Below, piece after piece: positions 15,269 through 22,470 of a stretch of 50,249 bases of DNA. The DNA is from an uncultured Bacillota bacterium (lineage in GTDB: Bacteria; Bacillota; Clostridia; Peptostreptococcales; Anaerovoracaceae). Made by a program: the position numbers and the translations under genes. The DNA lies in assembly GCA_949284065.1 (NCBI GenBank), contig CASDUO010000007.1, positions 1 through 50,249 of the forward strand, written 5' to 3'. Each line of letters starts with the position of its first letter. Within the stretch, counting starts at the first letter, position 1. Below the pieces are notes generated by a model that saw only the letters and a program-made list of their open reading frames with translations, was not told the origin of the DNA and searched no databases.

Positions 15269-15795
15269 GGATAGAAACACCGCTTACGAAAGAAAAGATA
15301 AAGGCCCTCTCGGCCGGGGACAAAGTCCTTCTTACAGGCACTGTGTATACGGCAAGGGATGCGGCACATAAACGTTTGACAGAAATGAAGAAAAAAGGGG
15401 AGCCTCTGCCTTTTGAGATCGAAAACGCCGTGATATATTATACGGGACCGACACCTGCAAGGCCGGGGGAGGTCATAGGTTCGGCAGGACCCACGACATC
15501 ATACAGAATGGACGCATATGCACCGGAACTCATGGATATGGGACAAAGCGCTATGATAGGCAAAGGTCCCAGGAATGATGAGGTAAAAGCGGCGATGGTC
15601 AGGAACGGAGCCGTTTATTTCGCTGCCATAGGCGGAGCCGGGGCAGTCATGGCAGGGTGTGTCAAAAATGCTGAGATAATAGCATTCGAAGACCTGGGCC
15701 CTGAAGCCATACGAAAACTGGAAGTCGAAGACATGCCTCTCATAGTCGCTATAGACAGTGAAGGCAGGGATCTATACAGAAAGGAAGGCCGATAA
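15265..15795 (+). CDS. Fumarate hydratase (class I, Fe-S), beta subunit
   Basis: A 176-residue beta subunit corresponding to the C-terminal domain of single-chain class I fumarases. Conserved parts are GDKVLLTGTVYTARDAAH, YYTGPTPARPGEVIGSAGPTTS, MIGKGPR and FAAIGGAGAVMA. The ATG at 15265, within the alpha stop overlap and preceded by AAAGGA, is preferred over an upstream in-frame start that would overlap alpha by 37 bases. Its stop overlaps the start of fbp (TAATG), so fumarase and fructose-bisphosphatase are translationally coupled. Confidence 0.93.
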   Translation: MRIETPLTKEKIKALSAGDKVLLTGTVYTARDAAHKRLTEMKKKGEPLPFEIENAVIYYTGPTPARPGEVIGSAGPTTSYRMDAYAPELMDMGQSAMIGKGPRNDEVKAAMVRNGAVYFAAIGGAGAVMAGCVKNAEIIAFEDLGPEAIRKLEVEDMPLIVAIDSEGRDLYRKEGR

Positions 15796-17741
15796 TGGAC
15801 ATACAATATCTTACATTGCTTGCGGAAAAATTCCCGAACAGGAAAGCGGCTTTGGCTGAGATAATAAATCTCAGAGCCATACTGGCTTTGCCAAAAGGAA
15901 CGGAATATTACCTGAGCGATCTTCACGGCGAGCATGAGGCATTCATACATATGATAAAGAGCGCTTCGGGAGTAATAAGGCAGAAGATAGAGGATATTTA
16001 CAGGGAAGAGCTTTCCATGGAGGAAAGAGCCTCTTTGGCCGCCCTCATATACAATCCCAAAGCGGAGATGAAGAGGCGTAAAAAGAGCGAGGAGGATTTT
16101 GAACAGTGGTGTGTGACCAGCATGTACAGACTCATAGAAGTCTGCAAATACGCCTCAGCCAAGTACACAAGATCAAAGGTGAGGAAAAAGCTGCCCAAAT
16201 ACTGGGCCTATTCCATAGATGAACTTTTACATGCAGAGGACCCTGCCAATAAAGCCCACTATTACAGTGAAATAATCAAATCTGTAATGGATAGCAGGAT
16301 GTACGAAAACTTCATAGAAGAGCTGTGTGAGGCCATAAGCAATCTTACTGTAGACGAACTCCACATAATAGGCGACATCTTCGACAGGGGCGCTCATCCC
16401 GATGATATAATGGATTATCTCATGGATTTCCATACTGTGGATTTCCAGTGGGGAAATCATGACATCGTGTGGATGGGTGCGGCTACGGGAAGCTGGCCCT
16501 GTATAACCAACGTGCTGCGCATGAATATAAGTTACAACAACTTTGATATGCTGGAAATAGGGTACGGCATAAACCTGAGGGCTCTTTCCACTTTCGCTGA
16601 AAAGTATTACGGCGACGATCCATGCACCCACTTCATGCCCAAGATAATAGACACCAATGAGTTCGATCCCGTAGATGAGGAGCTGGCGGCAAAGATGCAC
16701 AAGGCTATAGCCATATGTCAGTTCAAGGTAGAAGGGCAGAGGATCAAAGCCCATCCTGAATACGATATGGACAGGAGGCTGCTCCTTGACAAGATCGACT
16801 ATGAAAAAGGTACTGTGAAAATAGGAGACAAGATATATCCCTTGAGAGATACCAATCTGCCTACAGTGGATCCGTCGGATCCTTATAAGCTCACTGACGA
16901 TGAAGAAAAACTCCTGCGGGCACTGGAGGCGTCATTCGTAAGGAGCAAGGAACTGCAGAAACATATCAGATTCCTCTTCAGTCACGGTTCTCTTTATAAG
17001 GTGGCAAACAACAAACTCCTGTATCACGGATGCATACCAATGACAGAAGACGGAGAATTCGAAGAGGTCACTATAAATGAAAAGACGGCAAAGGGCAAGG
17101 AACTTATGGATTATCTGGACCAGGAAGTGAGGAAGTCGTTCTTTACTCCTGAAGAATCAGAAGAGACCGGTCATTCGGGAGATCTGATGTGGTATCTGTG
17201 GGAAGGGAGCAAGTCGCCTCTCTTTGGCAAAGATCAGATGACGACCTTCGAAAGACTGTTCATAGAGGATAAAGCCACTCACAAGGAACATACAGTCCCT
17301 TACTACAAATGTAGGGACAGTAAGGAAGTGTGTGAGATGATATTGGAAGAATTCGGATTAGATCCGGAAAAATCCCACATATTGAACGGCCATGTCCCGG
17401 TCAAGATAAAAGACGGAGAAAGTGCGGTGAAGGCCGACGGAAAACTCTTCGTCATAGACGGAGGCATATCGAAAGCATATCAAAAGCAGACCGGCATAGC
17501 CGGATACACCTTCATATTCAACTCCAGATATATGGCGTTGGCAGAACACAAACCTTACAGCCCTTTACAGAAAGACGGCTCCCAGGAATTCCATACGCCG
17601 GTCATAAGAACTGTGGAAGTCATGGAAAAAAGACTGAGCATACAGGACACCGACAAAGGGCAGACCCTGGGAAGGGAGATCACAGAGCTGAGAGAGCTGG
17701 TGCAGGCATACAGACAGGGCTTTATAAAAGAGGTCTATTGA
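15795..17741 (+). CDS. fbp: Fructose-1,6-bisphosphatase, class III
   Basis: A 648-residue class III FBPase, the Firmicute-type gluconeogenic phosphatase. It belongs to the metallophosphoesterase superfamily: DLHGEHEAF (D-x-H), GDIFDRG (GDxxDRG) and WGNHDIVWMG (GNHD) are the metal-site motifs. Further ligands appear in FSHGSL and LNGHVPVK near the C-terminus. Length is typical (~640-670). It is the last gene of a fumarase-fbp unit. Its stop lies four bases from the convergent thioredoxin gene, with no obvious terminator between them. Confidence 0.97.
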   Translation: MDIQYLTLLAEKFPNRKAALAEIINLRAILALPKGTEYYLSDLHGEHEAFIHMIKSASGVIRQKIEDIYREELSMEERASLAALIYNPKAEMKRRKKSEEDFEQWCVTSMYRLIEVCKYASAKYTRSKVRKKLPKYWAYSIDELLHAEDPANKAHYYSEIIKSVMDSRMYENFIEELCEAISNLTVDELHIIGDIFDRGAHPDDIMDYLMDFHTVDFQWGNHDIVWMGAATGSWPCITNVLRMNISYNNFDMLEIGYGINLRALSTFAEKYYGDDPCTHFMPKIIDTNEFDPVDEELAAKMHKAIAICQFKVEGQRIKAHPEYDMDRRLLLDKIDYEKGTVKIGDKIYPLRDTNLPTVDPSDPYKLTDDEEKLLRALEASFVRSKELQKHIRFLFSHGSLYKVANNKLLYHGCIPMTEDGEFEEVTINEKTAKGKELMDYLDQEVRKSFFTPEESEETGHSGDLMWYLWEGSKSPLFGKDQMTTFERLFIEDKATHKEHTVPYYKCRDSKEVCEMILEEFGLDPEKSHILNGHVPVKIKDGESAVKADGKLFVIDGGISKAYQKQTGIAGYTFIFNSRYMALAEHKPYSPLQKDGSQEFHTPVIRTVEVMEKRLSIQDTDKGQTLGREITELRELVQAYRQGFIKEVY

Positions 17742-17745
17742 CAGC

Positions 17746-18294
17746 CTATTGTGATGACCCTAAAAGTTCGGAAACATTGGCCAGGATAGTTTCCTTGTCA
17801 GTAGCGCCTATGATCTCTTTGGCGATTCTCCCGTTTTCATCGATGAAATATGTTGCAGGGACAGATGAGATGTCGTACTTCGTTGCGGCGTCTCTTTCTG
17901 CATCGTTATAGACCGGGAAAGAATATCCTTCCTCATCTATGTATGTATCGATCACATCTTGAGTTTCAGAAGCGTTTATCATCATGAAGGTGACTTCATC
18001 GCCGTATCGTTCATATGCATCCTCGAAATAGGGGAACTCGTCTTCGCAGTATGTACACCAACTTGCCCAAAAATTCATGACTACAGGTTTTCCCTGCAGG
18101 TCCGAAAGAGAGACTTTATTCCCTTCGGAATCGTATACCGTGAAATCAGGGGCTTCTTTCCTGGCCTGGGGCTCTATTTGATCGGTGCCGGTCCCGGCAC
18201 CGCCGCCGACAAAGTGGTCATACAGCCCGTAAGCGGAGCCTATCACCAGTATGGTTATCACGAGAAACAGTATCAGAGTTTTTTTGGATCTCAT
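17746..18294 (-). CDS. TlpA/ResA-like membrane-anchored thioredoxin
   Basis: A 182-residue extracytoplasmic thiol-disulfide protein. An N-terminal signal anchor (about 5-24, TLILFLVITILVIGSAYGLY) and a Gly-rich linker precede the thioredoxin fold. The redox motif WCTYC lies in NFWASWCTYCEDEFP, and the cis-Pro loop is SVPATYFID. AhpC/TSA-like features (APDFTVYDSEGNKVSL) fit the ResA/TlpA family. The start at 18294 is used because GAGGGAG lies just before it; a frame extended by five codons would contain the ribosome site. It is transcribed after ccdA (84-base gap), its likely electron donor. Confidence 0.92.
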   Translation of the reverse strand: MRSKKTLILFLVITILVIGSAYGLYDHFVGGGAGTGTDQIEPQARKEAPDFTVYDSEGNKVSLSDLQGKPVVMNFWASWCTYCEDEFPYFEDAYERYGDEVTFMMINASETQDVIDTYIDEEGYSFPVYNDAERDAATKYDISSVPATYFIDENGRIAKEIIGATDKETILANVSELLGSSQ

Positions 18295-18377
18295 TTTTTT
18301 CTCCCTCATTTATCCGTTATGTTCAACAGGCGATATCGTATCATATGCAGGGGCTTTCATCATTATGCCCGGGCCCG

Positions 18378-19040
18378 CTATGACAAGAGATGTATGAACT
18401 TGCTCATGGTGCCCGTCGCCATCAGTATGCCTATGATGACGAGCAGTAGCCCGCATACCGTATTTATGGTGCGGTAGTGGGATTTGATGAAATCAAAAGC
18501 CGATTTGAATTTTTCTATGAGTATGGCGCTCAGGATGAACGGGATGCCGAGGCCCAGGGAATACACGAACAACATGATGCCGCCCTCCAGGATATGGCCT
18601 TGCTGGGATGCCAGCATCAGGGCGGAACCGAGAAATGCGCCTACGCAGGGAGTCCATCCTATGGAAAAAATCATACCGAACATAAGAGCGGAAAAAGGAC
18701 CGAGGTGGCTTTTGTCGAAATCGTTCTTTCTGCCTCTGAACAGGTTCACTTTGATGACATCCATATACATGAGACCGAAGAAAATCACCACGATGCCGGA
18801 GACCAGATTTACGGCTGTCTGATAGTCATTCAGAAAGCTGCCCAGGGAACCGGCCATCACGCCCAAGAGCACGAATATGATAGTGAATCCCGCGACGAAG
18901 CAGACTGAATTGACCAGAGTCTTCCTGGTGTCCCGCAGCTCGCCTCCCGTAAAATATGCAACATATATGGGAAGCATAGGCAGCAGGCACGGCGATATGA
19001 ATGTTATGATCCCTTCGAGGAATGATATGAGATATTGCAT
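18378..19040 (-). CDS. ccdA: Cytochrome c biogenesis protein CcdA (thiol electron transporter)
   Basis: A 220-residue, six-span membrane protein of the CcdA/DsbD-beta family. It passes reducing equivalents from cytoplasmic thioredoxin to extracytoplasmic thiol proteins. The two half-site motifs with the redox cysteines are FISPCLLPMLPIY in helix 1 and GWTPCVGAFLGSAL in helix 4. AGGAAAAAG precedes the ATG. With the TlpA-like gene downstream it forms a reducing pathway. No c-type cytochrome genes are nearby, so another client (sporulation, peroxide reduction or metalloprotein thiols) is likely, by inference. Confidence 0.95.
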   Translation of the reverse strand: MQYLISFLEGIITFISPCLLPMLPIYVAYFTGGELRDTRKTLVNSVCFVAGFTIIFVLLGVMAGSLGSFLNDYQTAVNLVSGIVVIFFGLMYMDVIKVNLFRGRKNDFDKSHLGPFSALMFGMIFSIGWTPCVGAFLGSALMLASQQGHILEGGIMLFVYSLGLGIPFILSAILIEKFKSAFDFIKSHYRTINTVCGLLLVIIGILMATGTMSKFIHLLS

Positions 19041-19117
19041 GGCTTTTTCCTGTCGATTTATGATAGCTTTTATCGGTAACTGTTATATACCCCTTCAGCA
19101 GCAAAAGAATCATTTCA

Positions 19118-19735
19118 TCAGGCTATGATGATCTTGATGAAGTTCCAGAAAAGCTTACAGCCGTAAAATATTATGACTATGCCGCATATCACATTTATAT
19201 ATCGGAGTATTTTCGGTGTGAAGCGGGCGCTGAAAAGGGAAATGACAGTGGTTATGGAGAAAAACCATAATACCGATGCTGACGAGAACCCGCCGACGAA
19301 AAAAAGATCTGTGCCGGGAGGCAGGGTCGCTTTGAAGGCGCCAAGCATCATGGAGCCGTCTATGAGAGCCTGGGGATTGAACCAGGTGACTACACAGGCG
19401 GTCCCTATCACCTTGAGCAAAGGGATGTCCACATCTTTGCCTGACTGCTCGGTATCAGCCTTGCTCCTGATAAGGCCTATGCCTATCCATATGACTATGA
19501 TACTGCCCACTAAGAGTACGGCCATTTCCAGCAGCTCGGATGCCTGCATTATAGCGCCTATGCCGAAGAAACAGGCCAGCCCCAGGGTCACATCGAAAAA
19601 CACAATGATGAGAGCGGTCAGATACGCTCTGGACTTAGGCTGGGTCAATGCCGTATTTATCACGAAAAGATTTTGCAGACCTATGGGCGCCAAGTAGGCA
19701 AGTCCCATGGTAAAACCTTGAATGTATATATCCAT
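19118..19735 (-). CDS. LysE/ArgO-family amino acid exporter
   Basis: A 205-residue, about six-span transporter of the LysE superfamily, exporting basic or other amino acids. The N-terminal signature aligns from Met1: IQGFTMGLAYLAPIGLQNLFVINTAL corresponds to the PxGPQNxFV region of ArgO/LysE. A cytoplasmic loop (KADTEQSGKDVD) is followed by VVTWFNPQALIDG, the conserved NP-containing helix. Substrate is not determinable. The family alignment supports the first ATG, although it has no ribosome site and lies only nine bases from a -10. ATG at 19711, preceded by AAGG, is the alternative but would cut the first helix. Confidence 0.92.
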   Translation of the reverse strand: MDIYIQGFTMGLAYLAPIGLQNLFVINTALTQPKSRAYLTALIIVFFDVTLGLACFFGIGAIMQASELLEMAVLLVGSIIVIWIGIGLIRSKADTEQSGKDVDIPLLKVIGTACVVTWFNPQALIDGSMMLGAFKATLPPGTDLFFVGGFSSASVLWFFSITTVISLFSARFTPKILRYINVICGIVIIFYGCKLFWNFIKIIIA

Positions 19736-19744
19736 AGCGTGCGC

Positions 19745-19753
19745 ATTATATCA
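19745..19753 (-). promoter_or_regulatory. Extended -10 promoter giving a near-leaderless LysE mRNA
   Basis: Read on the minus strand, TGATATAAT is a perfect extended -10. Its last base is nine bases before the ATG at 19735, so transcription should start 0-3 bases before the start codon. TTGTGG 17 bases upstream is a weak -35. Confidence 0.55.
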
Positions 19754-19936
19754 CAAAATGTGGAAGGCCACAAGACTTCTCCATGGATGGAGATCCCGGC
19801 GTCCGGTATCATGGCATAGATACGGTATGTTGGTCCGTGGTGCCATATGTAATTGGATAGTGAAAAGATGATCCAAACATATCGACAAGAGGAAGCAGGA
19901 GTTGTAATATATGTAACTATCAGGGAGATATGGCTT

Positions 19937-20374
19937 GTGGAAATCAAGAAAGTCGGTAGAGATGATCTCCCGGAGGCAGTGGATATCATGTGGACGACAT
20001 TTTTGAAGTTTGAGGCTCCGGATTATCCTGCCGAAGGAGTGGAGCCGTTCAAAGACTTCATAGAGAACGAAGATATGATGCTGGCATTGGAAGTTTTGGG
20101 CGCATACGATGAAGGGGAGCTCAAAGGAGTTATCGCTGTAGATGTTTCTGCAGATCATATCTGTTGCTTTTTTGTCAAAGGAGAATACCATAGGCAAGGT
20201 ATAGGAAAAAAATTATGGGAATATTTTTTGGATAACAGCACAGGCAAAACGATAACAGTGAATTCGTCACCCTTTGCAGTGCCTTTCTATCATGATTTGG
20301 GATTCGAAGATACTGATGATGAACAGTTGACTGACGGCATGAGATATACTCCTATGAGATTTGAAAGAATATGA
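19937..20374 (+). CDS. GNAT-family N-acetyltransferase
   Basis: A 145-residue single-domain GNAT enzyme. Motif A is FVKGEYHRQGIGKKLWEYF (acetyl-CoA pyrophosphate loop RQGIGK), followed by the VNSSPFAVPFYHDLGF motif B with the conserved Tyr. The substrate is unknown. The GTG at 19937, giving MEIKKVGRDD and preceded by AGGGAG, is preferred over an in-frame TTG at 19853 that lacks a ribosome site. It precedes the CAT-like gene by 55 bases in the same direction and is probably cotranscribed with it. Confidence 0.82.
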   Translation: MEIKKVGRDDLPEAVDIMWTTFLKFEAPDYPAEGVEPFKDFIENEDMMLALEVLGAYDEGELKGVIAVDVSADHICCFFVKGEYHRQGIGKKLWEYFLDNSTGKTITVNSSPFAVPFYHDLGFEDTDDEQLTDGMRYTPMRFERI

Positions 20375-20429
20375 AGACGGGGAATGTATATGTATACCAT
20401 ATGGTTATAACTCAATGTGTGGAGGGAAA

Positions 20430-21053
20430 ATGCCAAGAGAAATAGATCCGGCGAATACCGAACGAGCTGCGGCATATGAGCTTTGGATGAAAGCACCGAA
20501 TCCCATGGTGACCTTTTTCAAGACCCTTGATGTCAGCAACCTTGTGGGGATGAGCAAAAAAAGGAATATGAAGTTCAATATGATGCTCTGTTATTGTGTG
20601 GGCAGGGCGGCTGTGGATATAAAAGAGTTCTATACACTGCCTGTTGGCGATAAATTGATACGATATGATTCTGTCGCAGTCAGCACTATCGTAAATAACA
20701 GGGAAGGGGGAGTGAGTTCCTGTGACATTTCATATGAAGCTGATCTGGACAGCTATAACGGGCAGTATCTGAAATACACTCATCAGGTCGCAGAAAGTTG
20801 TTGTGACAGAGACTTGTCGGGAGACAGTATGGTAATAGGAACGTCGGCGATGCCTGATTTGGATATCGATGGGGTCGTAGGTATGAACAGCGGGATCTTC
20901 AATAACCCATTCCTTATTTGGGGACGGTATAAGAAGAAATGGTCAAAATACTATCTGACAGTTTCGTTCCAATTCCATCATACACAGATGGACGGCGCTC
21001 ATGCCGGGTCATTCTTGGAAGGCCTTCAAAAAGAAATCGACAGGTTGAGATAG
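20430..21053 (+). CDS. Chloramphenicol acetyltransferase-like (CatA family) protein
   Basis: A 207-residue protein of the trimeric CAT family by length and layout. It opens IDPANTERAAAYELW and contains FNMMLCYCVGRAA. The catalytic segment near the C-terminus, VSFQFHHTQMDGAHAG, matches the HHxxxDG active site. Members acetylate chloramphenicol or other acceptors. Many clostridial chromosomal copies are called CatA-like without proven resistance, and activity here is not established. GGAGGG stands 4 bases before the ATG at 20430; a longer frame to 20361 overlaps the upstream GNAT gene. Confidence 0.88.
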   Translation: MPREIDPANTERAAAYELWMKAPNPMVTFFKTLDVSNLVGMSKKRNMKFNMMLCYCVGRAAVDIKEFYTLPVGDKLIRYDSVAVSTIVNNREGGVSSCDISYEADLDSYNGQYLKYTHQVAESCCDRDLSGDSMVIGTSAMPDLDIDGVVGMNSGIFNNPFLIWGRYKKKWSKYYLTVSFQFHHTQMDGAHAGSFLEGLQKEIDRLR

Positions 21054-21060
21054 ATCATCT

Positions 21061-21081
21061 GTAAGACATTTTATGTCTTAC
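21061..21081 (+). repeat. Perfect hairpin just after the CAT-like gene
   Basis: GTAAGACAT (21061-21069) and ATGTCTTAC (21073-21081) form a 9-bp stem with a TTT loop, eight bases past the stop codon. No T-run follows, so it is more likely an mRNA 3'-end structure than a terminator. Confidence 0.55.
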
Positions 21082-21167
21082 TCGGCCGGTGACCGCCGCG
21101 CTACATTGGCGACTGGAGCAAGCTGAAAAAGATCATGGCAGCAAGATAAGAGTATCACATTGACAGC

Positions 21168-21188
21168 GCCCCGGACCGGGGCTTTTTT
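21168..21188 (+). terminator. Intrinsic terminator, plus strand
   Basis: GCCCC (21168-21172) pairs with GGGGC (21178-21182) around GGACC, followed by TTTTTT. It probably ends the GNAT-CAT transcript with a 3' tail of about 115 bases. The stretch 21082-21167 before it is GC-rich with no supported gene. Confidence 0.7.
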
Positions 21189-21265
21189 AATTGGAAAACA
21201 CAAAAGGATGTACGCAGATAGGAATTTCGCTCCGTGTTTGATCCTTTTCAGCCGAAAGACGGCAA

Positions 21266-21305
21266 CAAAAAACCCTACAAACATTGAAATCACAATGATG
21301 TAAGG
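21266..21305 (-). terminator. Terminator of the tRNA-Arg gene, minus strand
   Basis: Read on the minus strand, CCTTACA pairs with TGTAGGG (one wobble) and is followed by TTTTTTG. It lies ten bases past the CCA end of the tRNA gene. Confidence 0.65.
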
Positions 21306-21314
21306 TTTGGTATC

Positions 21315-21391
21315 TGGTGCGCCACAAGGGATTCGAACCCCTGACCTTCGCATTCGTAGTGCGCGACTCTATCCAGCTGAGCTAGTGGCGC
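21315..21391 (-). tRNA. tRNA-Arg (anticodon ACG)
   Basis: The minus strand folds as a full cloverleaf. The acceptor stem is GCGCCAC/GTGGCGC, the D arm contains AGCTCAGCTGGATAGAG, and the anticodon loop is CTACGAA with anticodon ACG (deaminated to ICG). The T arm is AGGGGTTCGAATCCCTT, with discriminator A and an encoded CCA (21315-21317). Total 77 nt. It decodes CGN arginine codons, which are less used than AGA/AGG in this window. Confidence 0.97.
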
Positions 21392-21438
21392 ATATACAAC
21401 CTATGCCGTCACTTTTGACTGTCGTAACGACAGGAACG

Positions 21439-21475
21439 ATTATAACTTAGAGTTGCCGCCATTGTCAAATGGCGG
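21439..21475 (-). promoter_or_regulatory. Consensus promoter of tRNA-Arg with palindrome around the -35
   Basis: On the minus strand, TTGACA (21463-21468) and TATAAT (21439-21444) are both perfect, separated by 18 bp. CCGCCAT (21456-21462) and ATGGCGG (21469-21475) are perfect inverted arms that exactly frame the -35 hexamer. Confidence 0.8.
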
Positions 21476-21546
21476 TTTGACGAATCACCACCAACATTAT
21501 ATCATTACATGGACAAGTAAAATAGATATGATGAGCGGAGGATTCA

Positions 21547-22329
21547 ATGACAGATATGTTTACAAGAGCAATTACGAGAAAACCCTGCCGTGCACTGGTG
21601 GACGGCATAACCACTTCTATGTTCGGAGAAGGGACTCCTGATTATGAAAGTGCACTGAAACAACACAGTAACTATGTATCGGTACTCAAAGAATTGGGAC
21701 TTGAAGTCACTGAGCTTGACGGGGATGAACGCTATCCTGATTCCTGCTTTGTTGAGGATCCTGCTGTTGTAACGGAAAAATGTGCCATAATCACAAATTC
21801 CCCTGAAATATCCAGGAACGGTGAACGGTATGAGATCCTAGACACGATCAGGAAGTTTTACGACGATTCCCGGATATTTTATATCGAAGATCCCGGGACC
21901 ATGGAAGGCGGAGACGTCATGAAAGTAGGCGACCATTTCTTTGTGGGGCAGTCTGACCGTACAAATGCAGAAGGAGCAAAACAGTTCAATGACATAGTGA
22001 CAAGATTCGGTTACACTTCTTCTACAGTCCCCGTTACGGAGGGGCTCCATCTGAAGGACTTCGTCATCTATTTGGAAAACGGCAACATGCTGGTTTCTTC
22101 AGTCATGGACGATGAACCGTCATTCCAAAGGTACAACAGGTTCGTCGTGGACAGTGATGAGCTCTATGCCATCAACAGCATGAATATCAACGGTACGGTG
22201 CTCGTACCTGAAGGCTATCCCAAAACACTCAAGATCATTGAAGATTTGGGATACCCCGTCAAGATCGTAGGCACAGATGAGTTCAAAAAAATCGATGGTA
22301 GCCTTACCTGCCTCTCACTTCGTTTTTGA
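21547..22329 (+). CDS. DDAH/arginine-deiminase-family amidinohydrolase
   Basis: A 260-residue member of the guanidino-group-modifying family, closest in layout to N(G),N(G)-dimethylarginine dimethylaminohydrolase. PDSCFVEDPAVV carries the substrate-binding acidic residues and DPGTMEGGDVM the conserved Glu-Gly-Gly-Asp. GLHLKDFV supplies the catalytic His, and GSLTCLSLRF at the very C-terminus the nucleophilic Cys255. It hydrolyses methylarginine, arginine or a related guanidine compound; which one is not decided by sequence reading. GGAGG lies 6 bases upstream. It lies beside the divergently oriented tRNA-Arg gene, and a strong terminator follows. Confidence 0.9.
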   Translation: MTDMFTRAITRKPCRALVDGITTSMFGEGTPDYESALKQHSNYVSVLKELGLEVTELDGDERYPDSCFVEDPAVVTEKCAIITNSPEISRNGERYEILDTIRKFYDDSRIFYIEDPGTMEGGDVMKVGDHFFVGQSDRTNAEGAKQFNDIVTRFGYTSSTVPVTEGLHLKDFVIYLENGNMLVSSVMDDEPSFQRYNRFVVDSDELYAINSMNINGTVLVPEGYPKTLKIIEDLGYPVKIVGTDEFKKIDGSLTCLSLRF

Positions 22330-22354
22330 ATTGCGTACCATACCGCCGAGAAAG

Positions 22355-22387
22355 ATCAATGGCCGTTCCGGACCATTGATTTTTTTG
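22355..22387 (+). terminator. Terminator after the DDAH-family gene
   Basis: ATCAATGG (22355-22362) pairs with CCATTGAT (22373-22380), followed by a T-run to 22387. Confidence 0.85.
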
Positions 22388-22470
22388 GGTTTTTGGTATA
22401 TCATAGGTACGTTGTCACGGCGCAGATGCGCTGAATAAATCAGATTATCAGAGTGAAGGTAAAGAAAAAA

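Noticed and set aside
21078..21353. A 91-codon minus-strand frame.
   Set aside because: Its first part is the translated tRNA-Arg gene and the rest is its terminator region.
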